Assembly (NCBI RefSeq): GCF_025685575.1
Contig: NZ_JAGSYD010000003.1
Location: 798,592 to 862,591 of the forward strand
DNA: 64,000 bases
Direction: 5' to 3'
Source: Granulicella cerasi
GTDB lineage: Bacteria > Acidobacteriota > Terriglobia > Terriglobales > Acidobacteriaceae
Positions 1-8,938 of the stretch are shown in pieces; the stretch's first letter is position 1; every line of letters begins with the position of its first letter. A model generated the notes under the pieces. It worked only from the letters and a program-made list of their open reading frames with translations. It did no database searches and had not been told where the DNA came from. Made by a program: the position numbers and the translations under genes.

Positions 1-108
1 CGCGTCCTTGCACGCCTGAACCGTCGTCTTCCCGTTCGCAACCGCCACTTCAATCTGACGCAGCAGGTTCACTACCTGCTCCGCACTATGCTTCTTGCCC
101 CTCGGCAT
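1..108 (-). CDS. IS3-family transposase OrfA, N-terminal fragment
   Basis: Reading leftward from an ATG at 108, the first 36 codons begin MPRGKKHSAEQVVNLLRQIE, which I recognise as the N-terminus of the small helix-turn-helix OrfA of an IS3-type element; the rest lies outside the window. The start is supported by AAGGAG six bases upstream of the ATG (in 109-125, minus strand). OrfA and OrfB together carry out transposition in this family. The insertion sits inside a TonB receptor gene. Confidence 0.75.
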   Translation of the reverse strand, partial: MPRGKKHSAEQVVNLLRQIEVAVANGKTTVQACKDA

Positions 109-151
109 ATCAAGCTCCTTGTACTCAGTCTCTATCACTCAGACTGGTACA
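1..151 (-). mobile_element. Terminal part of an IS3-family insertion sequence
   Basis: The transposase start lies about 40 bases from a likely element end. Read on the minus strand the end begins TGTACCAGTCTGAGTG, with the 5'-TG typical of IS3 ends (plus-strand 136-151). A nearby inverted pair CAGTCT (126-131) and AGACTG (141-146) can form a hairpin. From 152 on, the plus strand reads as TonB-receptor coding sequence. The far end of the element is outside the window, so target duplication cannot be checked. Confidence 0.65.
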
Positions 152-1422
152 AAAAACGCCGGGCAGACCAGGACGAATGGCAACTCCAAAAGAACCTCAC
201 GCTCGATGTAGGAGTCAGATTCGAGACGCAATCCGGGATACCGGATCATTCCGACCCCTCGCCCCATTTTGGCATTGCCTGGGCACCCTTCCGAAGCAAG
301 CAACGACAGTCTCTCCTCGTGCTTCGTGCTGGTTCGGGAATCTACTATGACCGTTTCTCTATCGGGAACCTCGTAACGACCACGCGGCAAGGCAACCCGG
401 CTCTGCAACAAACATATACAGTAGACGACCCACAATTTTTCAGCACTACGGTCCCGTCACCTTCAGCATCATGGACGCTAACGACGTACCGTATTTCACC
501 TGACTTGCGCTCGGAATATGAGATCGATTCGAGCGCGAGCGCGGAGATAAGTCTTGGGAAGCGGGGCTCCCTAGCATTCACGTTTCTCAACAAAGTTCAA
601 AAGCACCAATGGGTCTCCATCAACGCGAATGCACCGCGAGTTGATGGGACGCGACCTTTCGGAAACGCTGCGGGCAACATCTATGAATTCGTTTCCGGAG
701 CAGAAGGTCTCGGTAACTGGTTCTACATCGACCCGCGTATCAAAATAACAAAGAGTCTCACAATGAGTGGTCACTTCAACTTCAAACGGCAGACCGCCGA
801 CACGTTCGGACCAACCTACTTCGCGTCGAACAGCTACGACATTCATCAAGACTACGGACGGAGTCCATCGGATCGTCGCTATTCTGCCTCTGTATCACTG
901 AGCGATACGCTGAAATGGGGTATCCGGATGGCTTGCTTTCTCAATGCTAGGGCCGGAGAACCTTTCAACATCACCACCGGAGCGGACAATAACGGAGATT
1001 CCATCTTCAATGATCGTCCATCCTATGCGAGTGCTTCGTCGGACCCGGCCAATGTCGTCCATACGAGCTATGGCGATCTCAATCTAAAGCCGCAACCGGG
1101 AGAAAGGATTGTCCCGATCAATCTAGGACACTCAGCGGGGCCGTTTGTGTCAGTGCAGATGCAGGCCAGCAAGACATGGAAATTTGGCTCACGCAGGCTC
1201 CCGAGTGGCGGCGATGGCAAATCCAACTTGCGCAGAGACCCTCGCTACGATTTGAACCTTTCTGTGGAAGGGCAAAATATTACGAATACCGTCAGTCCCG
1301 CACCGCCCGTAGGCGTTCTCAGTTCACCGTTCTTTGGCAAGTCAATCGCAACATCGAACAATTTTCTCGCGACCAGTGCCGCCAACCGCACGTTTGCGGC
1401 TCATCTATCGCTCTCATTTTGA
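152..1422 (+). pseudogene. TonB-dependent receptor (Oar-like), C-terminal part, cut by the IS
   Basis: An open frame that would begin inside the IS end encodes the C-terminal beta-barrel portion of an outer-membrane TonB-dependent receptor. It has strand-like stretches such as NLTLDVGVRFE and LVLRAGSGIYYDRF and ends NRTFAAHLSLSF, the usual aromatic C-terminus of barrel proteins. About 420 codons remain of a protein usually near 1,000-1,100 residues; the plug and carboxypeptidase-regulatory domains are missing. The join to the IS is in frame, so an ATG at 88 inside the IS could in principle drive translation, but no export signal would be present. I call it a disrupted gene. Confidence 0.75.
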
Positions 1423-1483
1423 AATGGAGTGTGGCATTAGAACCCTCTAATTTAGGGCCTCTCACACCATAAAGGGGAAGATT

Positions 1484-1583
1484 CCAAGGAGGAGGAACTT
1501 GACTCCTTGGCGCGCAGCCGGCGAGCGGGGCCGGAGTCAAGCGAATGAGGGTGCAGGGGGAAAACAGCATGTGTTCCCCCTGC
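1484..1583. repeat. Three hairpins between the receptor remnant and parB
   Basis: This gap holds CCAAGGAG/CTCCTTGG (1484-1491 and 1503-1510), GACTCC/GGAGTC (1501-1506 and 1533-1538) and a 10-bp perfect repeat GCAGGGGGAA/TTCCCCCTGC (1553-1562 and 1574-1583). The last is a reasonable terminator stem for the leftward parB transcript, though without a clear T-run. No gene or copy of the tRNA-Val attachment core is visible here. Confidence 0.45.
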
Positions 1584-1644
1584 CGCCGCTATCGGCGCAA
1601 GAGGAAGGGCGGCAGGTTCGCCGCCCTCAAAGGAATGGAATCGT

Positions 1645-3231
1645 CTAGGCCGCTTTCTTGGCGGTCTTGGCTGCTGGCTGCGGTGCCTTCTTCGCTTTAT
1701 CCTTGGCCGCAAATTCCTGCCGTACCTTCGATGCGATGCCATCGGTGTCCACCTTGTAGGCGATGGCGGCTTCCTTGAGAACGGAGCTTGGATTGCCGCG
1801 CGAGGCCGCCAACAAAATGCAGGTCTCCACCAGCAACCGCGAGAGGGTTCCCTCATCGGCACGACGAAGGAAAACACTCAGGGTCTTCTGCAAGCCGCCA
1901 TCGTCGCGCTTCTGGCGGATACCGTGTTGCCGTGTCAGCGTCTCGATGCGCCCCTCATCAAGCACCGACACCAACCGCTCGATAACAAACAGCAGGTCAC
2001 GCTTGAGCAAGCGCACCGGAACGGCTGCACCAATCGCAGACAAGACACGGAGGCCAGTGATGTTCGCGATGGCCTGCTCTTTCCGCTGCTTCTCCTGCTC
2101 GGCCTTCCAGCGTTGATCGTCGCGGTCGGCCTTCTGCTTTGGATGATGCACCGGGCAGGACGGATTGGCGCAAACCTTGTGGAGAGTGCCAATATCAGAG
2201 CCTTCGGTGATGATGGCTTCGGTGGTGAACTTGCACACCTTGAACTCCGGGCGCTTGGCTTCGTCGGTAGACTTCGGCTTGTCATCCCGAATGGCGGTGT
2301 ACTTATTGCGTGGCAGGACAGGGCTACCTTCCTTCTGCCCACCGTAGGCCGAGCTGATCTGCACCAACTCCGGTCTCGCAGCAATGGTCTTTGCTACATG
2401 CGCAGAGACTTTGGCCTGATAGCAGTTAGGGTCGGTGCAGCGGTCGCCCTGCCTGCCAAGGTCATCCCCGAACAGCAATTTGTTATGCCCCGTCCGCTTG
2501 GGGCAATCGGCACAACTGCCAGCAGAAGGAACAAGCTGCGCGTCACGCTTATTGAACGGTGCATCCTTCAAGACAAGCAGGATATTGCTGTCAATCCAGA
2601 ATTGCAGGTTGCGGACAGGCAGAAGAATACGAGCAGGTTTTGAGGCTCCGTTATAGACCTCCTTGAAACACGCCTTGAGCGCTTCCTCCTGTTGGTCGGC
2701 TGGCAGCTTCGCCAGTAACAGAGCGTGTCCCACGCCAATCTCATCGGCATAGAAGGCATCGACAGCGGACGGGATGAGGTCGGTCAGCTTGAGCCTTTGC
2801 GCAACGAACGCAGGGCTTTTCCCGACACGCGCTCCGATCTGCTCGATGCTGTACTTGGGTTCCTCCAAGTCGAGCAACGCACGGAATCCCTGCGCTTCCT
2901 CCATCGGATGGATTTCGCTTCTCACAAGATTCTCAACCAATTGCGCCTCCAATGCCTCGGCATCGGAGAGGTTGACGATGCGGACAGGCACGGTCGGGGT
3001 TTCCGCCATCTGCGCGGCGCGGTAACGCCTCGCTCCTGCGATGATCTCGAAGCCGTTCTCGGTGATGGGTCGCACCAGCAACGGAGACAGAACGCCCTGG
3101 GTGCGGATGGAGTCGGCCAACTCCTTCAAGGCGGTCTCCTCGAAGGTGCGGCGCGGGTTGGTCTTGGACTCATTCAAGAGAGACAGCGAGACATTGCGAT
3201 ATTCGGTGGCTTGGATGACTTGGGTTTCCAT
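1645..3231 (-). CDS. parB: ParB/RepB/Spo0J-family partition protein
   Basis: A 528-residue ParB-type protein expected to bind centromere-like DNA for partition or maintenance of the element. The N-terminal ParB/Srx nucleotide-binding fold (about residues 12-100) has the hallmark IIAGARRYRAAQ, followed by a KorB-like helix-turn-helix around 125-190 (YSIEQIGARVGKSPAFVAQR). The middle has CxxC-type pairs (CADCP, CTDPNC, CANPSCPVHH) that may bind metal, and the C-terminus is a Lys/Ala-rich tail ending AKTAKKAA. The start is backed by AAAGGAG nine bases upstream. No parA is visible beside it, so it may act as a solitary ParB as in many ICEs. Confidence 0.85.
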   Translation of the reverse strand: METQVIQATEYRNVSLSLLNESKTNPRRTFEETALKELADSIRTQGVLSPLLVRPITENGFEIIAGARRYRAAQMAETPTVPVRIVNLSDAEALEAQLVENLVRSEIHPMEEAQGFRALLDLEEPKYSIEQIGARVGKSPAFVAQRLKLTDLIPSAVDAFYADEIGVGHALLLAKLPADQQEEALKACFKEVYNGASKPARILLPVRNLQFWIDSNILLVLKDAPFNKRDAQLVPSAGSCADCPKRTGHNKLLFGDDLGRQGDRCTDPNCYQAKVSAHVAKTIAARPELVQISSAYGGQKEGSPVLPRNKYTAIRDDKPKSTDEAKRPEFKVCKFTTEAIITEGSDIGTLHKVCANPSCPVHHPKQKADRDDQRWKAEQEKQRKEQAIANITGLRVLSAIGAAVPVRLLKRDLLFVIERLVSVLDEGRIETLTRQHGIRQKRDDGGLQKTLSVFLRRADEGTLSRLLVETCILLAASRGNPSSVLKEAAIAYKVDTDGIASKVRQEFAAKDKAKKAPQPAAKTAKKAA

Positions 3232-3314
3232 GATGATGTGCTCCTTTCGAGCGGTTGCAAGGGATGGTCACGGAGCGGCACACGTCGGGCATGGTTCCGC
3301 TCCAACGGAGCGGA

Positions 3315-3728
3315 CTAGCCGAGGATGCACTTGTCCGTGAAGACTTCGGAGAAGCCCTGCGCACGCAGGTTGTTGTCCCACAGCTTGGCGAACTGCTCGT
3401 GTTGCTGGTGAAGCTGCGTGTGATAGCAGTAATTGCCTTCCTGAATGAAGCGGCTCCACTGCTCGACACCTGCGTAATCGTTCCTCCAATAAAACGCGTT
3501 CAGGTGTGCGCCACCGGCGAGACCAAGCTCGAAGCACATCTGCGGGTCACGCATGGCATCGCCATTCTGGATGCCGTAGTGAGCAACGGACAGCGCGGGC
3601 AGACCGCACGGGCCGGACTCATCCACGGCCTCGATGACGAGTTCCATATAAGGCGGGTTCTCGATCTTGAGGTAGAGGCTGGGCCGCCAGCCTCCTGCTT
3701 TGCGAAGGATGTCGAGTACGGTCTTCAT
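3315..3728 (-). CDS. Small ICE-associated protein, DUF6908-like
   Basis: A 137-residue soluble protein starting MKTVLDILRKAGGWRPSLYLKI. It resembles, from memory, the DUF6908 proteins found next to antirestriction and ParB genes in mobile elements; its function is unknown. Its ATG overlaps the stop of the upstream ardC-like gene (ATGA at 3725-3728), so the two are translationally coupled. It has a Tyr/Trp/His-rich C-terminal half (for example AFYWRNDYAGVEQWSRF) and no signal peptide or membrane segment. Confidence 0.6.
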   Translation of the reverse strand: MKTVLDILRKAGGWRPSLYLKIENPPYMELVIEAVDESGPCGLPALSVAHYGIQNGDAMRDPQMCFELGLAGGAHLNAFYWRNDYAGVEQWSRFIQEGNYCYHTQLHQQHEQFAKLWDNNLRAQGFSEVFTDKCILG

Positions 3729-4627
3729 GCCGCTACCTCCGCGAGTTCGTCGGTGGCGGCTTCTTCCGCGATGTGCGGTTCCAAGGCAGCAAGGATGACG
3801 CTGGCGGTCTGCTGGATGACTTCCAAGCTCTCGGCCAGCAATGAGGCGTTGCCGTGGTAAAGCTGGATGTAATCGGCGGACGCGGAACCCGTCACCAGAC
3901 CAACAGCCTTACCGACCACAAAGGCCACGGCTTCGGCCTCTGTCTCGCGTACGGTCTTGGTGGTTGCCGTACGGCGTTCTGCCTTGTGCAGGAGTTCATG
4001 CGCCGTCTCGTGTACCAGCGTCGAAAACTCTTCCGCTTTCGACTGTCCGGGCAAGAGCGCGATGCGTCCGCCATAGCTCATGCCGAGGGCTGGCGCGATG
4101 TTCGGGTTATAGGAAAGCGCGATGCCCTTGCTCTTGAGAAAGTCGGCCAGCCGCTCCAAGTTCTCGCCGGGGTCGCCGGAGACCTCGCGCATCTCCGGCA
4201 GGTCTACGCCGTCGGTCTGGGACACATCGAAGACGTAGGCATTGCGGAAGCCAAGCAACACGCGCTCGTTCTGCTTGGTAATGTCTTTTTGCGCTTCCTC
4301 GTCCTTCTTGCGGCGAACGCCGACGATGGGGGCAAGGATGCGGATGCCTTTCTGTCCGGCCTTCACATTGCGGCCAAGATTCTTCCATGTCCAGAACCCG
4401 GCTACTCTGGTTGCGGTGGGCATCTGCCGGGCAATCTCCAAGACGTTCCCGAAGGAATACGAATGGAAGCGGCTCATGGCGGTGAGGTAGTTGGTGAGGG
4501 CTTCGGAGTGTCCTGCCTCCAACTGCTCAATCAGCAGCTTGATGTTGGCGGCGATGAGTTCCTGTTTGGTGGAAGGCTTCTTGCTGTCGATGGTGGCGAC
4601 GTTGCTGGTGGTGGCTGTGCTGCTCAT
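3725..4627 (-). CDS. ardC: ArdC-like antirestriction protein with zincin domain
   Basis: About 300 residues. The N-terminal half (to about 130) matches the ArdC single-stranded-DNA-binding domain (AMSRFHSYSFGNVLEIARQ, then GFWTWKNLGRNVKAGQKGIR). The C-terminal half is a metallopeptidase-like domain with HETAHELLH. ArdC-type proteins protect incoming conjugative DNA from host restriction early after transfer. I chose the ATG at 4627 (MSSTATTSN) rather than the in-frame ATG at 4747, because the extra 40 residues are low-complexity and GGAG-like bases precede 4627. It is the first gene of the ardC-DUF6908-parB row. Confidence 0.8.
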   Translation of the reverse strand: MSSTATTSNVATIDSKKPSTKQELIAANIKLLIEQLEAGHSEALTNYLTAMSRFHSYSFGNVLEIARQMPTATRVAGFWTWKNLGRNVKAGQKGIRILAPIVGVRRKKDEEAQKDITKQNERVLLGFRNAYVFDVSQTDGVDLPEMREVSGDPGENLERLADFLKSKGIALSYNPNIAPALGMSYGGRIALLPGQSKAEEFSTLVHETAHELLHKAERRTATTKTVRETEAEAVAFVVGKAVGLVTGSASADYIQLYHGNASLLAESLEVIQQTASVILAALEPHIAEEAATDELAEVAA

Positions 4628-5059
4628 GGTGGCTTCTCCTTGTCGGCTTTTGCTGTTGCACGTCCGCGTTGAACGCGGCATGTACATGCCGAACGCCTCC
4701 TGGCGAAGGCGGGGGGTAGCAAGTGCAAGGAGAGGGGGATCACCCACTCTTGGAGCGGAAGCAAAGCTGGAGCGGAAAGAGCGAAGGGCTGCACAAGCGG
4801 AGCGCGGAAGCCTGGGGAGACTCCTTGCGGGCGCGAGGGGGCAGAGCCATCCTTAGGAAGGCTTGTCTGCATTAGTGGTGCGCTTCAGCGCACCGGATTC
4901 ACAGGGTTGGGCGTTGCGGGCGGGAACGGCCCGCAGAGGTGGGGCGCGGAAGACGCAACGGCGTCTGAAGCTGGGAGGAGGCATCCTCCCACCAAAGGTA
5001 GGCGTCCATTTAGTGCGCAGAAACAAGTTGAGCGACGGCATCGAGCGGAACTATCCTTG
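4628..5059. other. 432-bp gene-free region between ardC and the Pycsar genes
   Basis: No convincing gene. The plus strand is purine-rich with repeated GGAGCGGAA-type words near 4755-4775 and 4798-4806, and there is a small hairpin TGCGCTTCAGCGCA around 4878-4891. It must contain the leftward promoter of the ardC row and the rightward promoter of the Pycsar pair; I cannot pick either out with confidence. Confidence 0.4.
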
Positions 5060-5890
5060 ATGGTTAAAGGTGCGATCTGCTCTATGTCCTCGTTCGACTA
5101 TTCCGCGATAGCTGCCCTTCTCGGCGGGACCATCCCCGGTTCCCCGAGTAAGTTCACACAGCGTTACCTCGATGGTGTCGTGGCCCGGTGCAATCGCCGC
5201 ATCGGTGTCCTTCAAGATCGTATTGATGGTGTGGTAGAAGGCAGGGTAATGCCGGATCGGGACGACGTCACGATTGGCAGCGGGAGACAGTTTAATCTCG
5301 CGATCCTCTTCCTCGACATCTGCGGGTTTTCGAGCAGGCCGAACTGGACGGGCGATGAGCAGAAAGCGGTTCTCAAGACCATGAACATGTTCATGGCGGA
5401 GATGCTCAGCATCGTGCACGATTTCGGTGGAACCTATGAAAAGAACACCGGTGACGGATTCATGGCGTACTTCGGAGAGACCGGAGGCACGGTCTCGGAA
5501 CGCATCAAGCCCGCTGCGGAAGCGGCCTTGGTGATGCACTACATCAACGATGTCTATCTCTCGCCCTGGTTCAGCAACAACGGCATCGCTCCGATCAAGT
5601 TCCGTATCGGTATCGACTACGGACCAGTGACGATTGCGCGAGTAGGAATTCACGGAGAGAAAAGTAGCCTAGTCGCCATCGGAACCAGCGCTAATATCGC
5701 AAACAAGTTGATGCTTCGGATTCCGAACGGCGGCATTTGTATTGGAGACGAGGTCAAACGGAACCTTCCCAACAATTGGGGAACCACGTGCCGACAGTGT
5801 GACGAGCCCTCCGGCTTCGTATACATCCAGACTCAGGTTCCATATCTAGCCTGGGAACTCAACCACCGCTTAAAAGCGCCGATTGCCTAA
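5060..5890 (+). CDS. pycC: Pycsar class III pyrimidine nucleotide cyclase
   Basis: A 276-residue class III nucleotidyl cyclase. The two metal-binding aspartates are in place: FLDICGFSS (Asp86) and TGDGFMAYFG (Asp132); further cyclase signatures are FRIGIDYGPV and GTSANIANKL. There are no membrane or sensor domains, unlike ordinary adenylate cyclases. Its stop overlaps the start of a DUF5706/PycTM-type membrane protein (TAATG). In Pycsar systems such stand-alone cyclases make cCMP or cUMP on phage infection. The cyclase assignment is strong; the Pycsar role rests on the partner gene. ATG 5084 is an alternative start; neither has a strong ribosome-binding site. Confidence 0.85.
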   Translation: MVKGAICSMSSFDYSAIAALLGGTIPGSPSKFTQRYLDGVVARCNRRIGVLQDRIDGVVEGRVMPDRDDVTIGSGRQFNLAILFLDICGFSSRPNWTGDEQKAVLKTMNMFMAEMLSIVHDFGGTYEKNTGDGFMAYFGETGGTVSERIKPAAEAALVMHYINDVYLSPWFSNNGIAPIKFRIGIDYGPVTIARVGIHGEKSSLVAIGTSANIANKLMLRIPNGGICIGDEVKRNLPNNWGTTCRQCDEPSGFVYIQTQVPYLAWELNHRLKAPIA

Positions 5891-6609
5891 TGCCCATGCC
5901 TGAATCCGAACCGCCGATCTCCAAGACTCCGCTATCGCCGCCAACCCAACCGCTAGTGCCCAAGCAGCCAGCCTCCGGTGAAGGGATGCGAGAGGCTGCG
6001 CCCATGAGTGTGCTGCAAGGCGCCGCTCCGCCCTCTCCCCCAACATTGGACGACGCAGCCAAACAGGCATTCCTCTGGCATGTTCACGACTATCTAGGAG
6101 AGTATGCGCGATTTGCCGATACGAAAGCCGCGTTTGCCGGAACCTTGGCGGGTGGCGTGCTCGGCGCGCTGTACGGCGGCGGGCTGTTTTTGCCCTTGTT
6201 TGCCGCTAGCTACCGATCTTGGACAACAATCTCCTGGTTGACGGCTGGAGCTGGGATTGTCCTTGCAACTGTCATTGGGCTCGCGATCAGCACGGTCTAC
6301 CCGAGGTTGCGCTCTGCGGGCGATCAGGGGTTCATCTTCTGGCGGAACATCATCGCCTTCAAAGACGCTACTACTTTTCGTACCTCGTTCGATTCTCAAT
6401 CCGCGCATACATTGAACGAGCACCTGCTCAATCAGAACTTCGCGATAGCTAAGCATGTCTGCACGCCAAAGTATCGCAAGATTTCGGTCTGTCTCCTCCT
6501 GCTGGGCATCGGAGTGGCTTTGGCTGCGGGAGCATTCCTGCTTAAGGAACGGCCATCTCCCATCGGATGCAAGTCCTGTACTACAGGCTTGGTCCGAGAC
6601 CAGCATTGA
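5890..6609 (+). CDS. pycTM: Pycsar membrane effector (PycTM, DUF5706-like)
   Basis: A 239-residue inner-membrane protein. A Pro-rich N-terminus (1-52) is followed by the family core: an amphipathic segment ending in RFADTKAAF (the aDTKA motif, 76-80), two hydrophobic helices (about 81-105 and 113-135), a soluble stretch and a third helix near 205-225 preceded by KYRKISVC. PycTM effectors bind the pyrimidine cyclic nucleotide made by the partner cyclase and disrupt the inner membrane, killing the infected cell. The start overlaps the cyclase stop by one base, so the two are co-translated at matched levels. Confidence 0.8.
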   Translation: MPMPESEPPISKTPLSPPTQPLVPKQPASGEGMREAAPMSVLQGAAPPSPPTLDDAAKQAFLWHVHDYLGEYARFADTKAAFAGTLAGGVLGALYGGGLFLPLFAASYRSWTTISWLTAGAGIVLATVIGLAISTVYPRLRSAGDQGFIFWRNIIAFKDATTFRTSFDSQSAHTLNEHLLNQNFAIAKHVCTPKYRKISVCLLLLGIGVALAAGAFLLKERPSPIGCKSCTTGLVRDQH

Positions 6610-6621
6610 CCTATCGTCTCG

Positions 6622-8925
6622 CTACTTGGATGGCCGTTGTAGATCTTTCCAGCGCGCGTACTGCGATTTGTGCTCTGCATCATTTCGTTCATAGCCTTGC
6701 AACCAGAATCTAAACCAGTCGACATCTCCCTGCTGTGACCAGTACCTCTCCAACGGCTTGTGAAGGATATGTTGACCATCCGGGATCTCGACGAAATCGA
6801 CCGCACGGTGTAGCTGATGCAGGACCGCATAGGTCTCCCATTCTCCTAGTACCGAGGCCTTTCCGATTGCTTCTAGACGAAGTGGAGTGGTCAGCTTGTC
6901 TAGGTTAAATCCCGCTGCCCGCTGTAACCACATGCTCAATCCGCCGGCCCAGGGTGGCGCACCATTCGCAGCTTCGTGATCCCGGCTGTTGATAACCATG
7001 CTGGGGCCGAAGAGTATAGCTGTCACATAGCTTTGATCAATCCCGTCGATGAGGGTGGCCGCTTTGTACAAGTGCGGTGAACGCTCAAGCGCCTTTTCGA
7101 CATACCAATGAGTTCGACTAAATCCTATGATCCCCACTCGACTTTTATCGATGAGACCTTTTTGGTAAAGGGTTGAGATGGCGGTTTCATAGCCCCGAGC
7201 TGCATCGTCTGCTTCCTCCATGGCAGGACGCACATGTCGATCCGTACGGTCTTCCATTTGCAAAACAGCAATGCCTGAACAAGCTAAAGGCATTGCGGCG
7301 AATCCTGTCGTGTAGGCTCCATCCGCTAAAAACTCGTGGGGATTGGTGAGACCGTGGGTCTGAATGACAAGCGGGTATCCACCCACAGGCATCGGCGTAG
7401 GGGGAAGCAGCAGTGCCGCATGCCATACGTAATTACTGGAATCCGTCCAAGTGAGCAAGCTGCCTCTTGCGAGGAGGCGTCCACTCAACTGGGGATTCGG
7501 ATTCCAGAGCATCTGCTTCTGTTCTCCCTGTTCCGCCCATAGCGTAGGAGGAACCGCGATGTCCTGGCGTACCGTCAGGTTTAGAGAGGGCGACTCGGAA
7601 GACTTCTCCGTACCCTTCCATTCATGATTGCCGTTGACGTATTGAACTTCGTGCGTCACTCCTTGTTTGGACCACTTTGCGACTAGTTCACCTGAGGCTC
7701 CTACAAAACGTACCGACACCAGATGTTCAGGTCTCTCTGGAAAGGCTACTTCAGTGACGCACTCAATCGCCCTATTTGCCAGCCTGTAGAGTGCGATGGC
7801 ACAGGGTTTCACGCTGTTCGTCTCATCGCGGGAAGAGCTATCCAGCGGCAGGTAGGTATTCGTTAGTGCGATTTTTGCGCCGTCTGGTGACCAGACGGCT
7901 TGTGTCGTGTCGACGAAGCCAGTCGCATATCCGGTTGGGGTAGCTAGTAAGGGGCGGCTCTCGCCAGTATGCGTATCGATTAAAGCGTACCTCCAAGGCC
8001 ATGTGTAGCTTTTTCCGTCTCGATTGTCGTTATACGAAGACGGAGAGAGCCGAACTGCATCGATCACGGATCGATAAGCGCTCCACGACGGCTGCAATTC
8101 CGGGACTGGTTCCGCAGTGACGATGTAGCGCCCATCTGCCGAAATAGCTGGCCGGAAACGCCTCACAGCTCCAACTGGATAAAAGGTATCGCTGGGCCGC
8201 GGATAAAGAACGGCTTTACCATTTCGGATAACACGCAGCTTCCATGGAAACTCAACAGATACCGAATCCGGATACAGTTCCGGAAATACGCTGTGGAGGA
8301 GCGTCTGGTCCGTTAGAACGGTTTCGTTTCCCGACGACGTGGAAGGCTCCTTTTGAAGGGCAACAACTTGTTGCTCAATCAAGGCTCTGGTGTTACCACG
8401 CTCGACGGCAGCCATAACGCTGCCCCTTGCGTCTGGCAGAACGTCCACGACACGTCCGGTGGAAACGGAAATGTCGAGGACGTGCCGTATGCCATCCGAA
8501 CGTTCGACGGAGACAAACAAGGCAAGCGAATTGTCAGCCCAATCAAGGTTAGAGATGAGTGCTCCATACGAGGATGTCTGAAGCGCCTTTGGTGTACCCG
8601 TCCTCCGAAAGAGCAGGTGGAGATTTGGACGCTCCCCACCTGCGCGCAAGAATCGTTCGGCTTGCTGTGCGGAGAATAGCCACACACTGGATTCCAGCTT
8701 GTTGGTCTCCAATAGGCCCTTCGTTGTGACCACGGCGAACCACCGGCCGTCTGGTGAGCGTTTGGCTTGCGGACCGTCCAGTCTTCCATAGGGGTCGCTG
8801 AAGGTCGTCATCTCTATCGAATCGCGAACCGTAAACGTCTCTTTCTGGGTGTTTGTCTCCGCAAGCAGAGCCGATACTGATAGCAAACTACATACAAGGA
8901 TTAAAGATTTCAGATAGCAGGTCAT
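6622..8925 (-). CDS. Secreted S9 prolyl-oligopeptidase-family peptidase, possible lasso-peptide isopeptidase
   Basis: A 767-residue protein with a signal peptide (MTCYLKSLILVCSLLSVSALLA), a beta-propeller-like N-terminal part with SPDGRWFAVVTTKG and WSPDGAKIAL repeats, and a C-terminal alpha/beta-hydrolase domain. The nucleophile serine is in GFSRT (about residue 600) and a histidine is in DGQHIL (about 710). The start TVRDSIEMTTFSDP and overall build recall Atxe2-type lasso-peptide isopeptidases, which linearise imported lasso peptides in the periplasm. It is the last gene of an operon with a TonB receptor, 13 bases downstream. Plain prolyl-oligopeptidase activity is the alternative. Confidence 0.7.
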   Translation of the reverse strand: MTCYLKSLILVCSLLSVSALLAETNTQKETFTVRDSIEMTTFSDPYGRLDGPQAKRSPDGRWFAVVTTKGLLETNKLESSVWLFSAQQAERFLRAGGERPNLHLLFRRTGTPKALQTSSYGALISNLDWADNSLALFVSVERSDGIRHVLDISVSTGRVVDVLPDARGSVMAAVERGNTRALIEQQVVALQKEPSTSSGNETVLTDQTLLHSVFPELYPDSVSVEFPWKLRVIRNGKAVLYPRPSDTFYPVGAVRRFRPAISADGRYIVTAEPVPELQPSWSAYRSVIDAVRLSPSSYNDNRDGKSYTWPWRYALIDTHTGESRPLLATPTGYATGFVDTTQAVWSPDGAKIALTNTYLPLDSSSRDETNSVKPCAIALYRLANRAIECVTEVAFPERPEHLVSVRFVGASGELVAKWSKQGVTHEVQYVNGNHEWKGTEKSSESPSLNLTVRQDIAVPPTLWAEQGEQKQMLWNPNPQLSGRLLARGSLLTWTDSSNYVWHAALLLPPTPMPVGGYPLVIQTHGLTNPHEFLADGAYTTGFAAMPLACSGIAVLQMEDRTDRHVRPAMEEADDAARGYETAISTLYQKGLIDKSRVGIIGFSRTHWYVEKALERSPHLYKAATLIDGIDQSYVTAILFGPSMVINSRDHEAANGAPPWAGGLSMWLQRAAGFNLDKLTTPLRLEAIGKASVLGEWETYAVLHQLHRAVDFVEIPDGQHILHKPLERYWSQQGDVDWFRFWLQGYERNDAEHKSQYARWKDLQRPSK

Positions 8926-8938
8926 TTTGAGCTCCCCG

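Noticed and set aside
1423..1644. Possible left attachment site of the ICE
   Set aside because: I looked for a copy of the tRNA-Val 3' half (TTCGAACCTACGAC-type words) and did not find one here or elsewhere left of the integrase.
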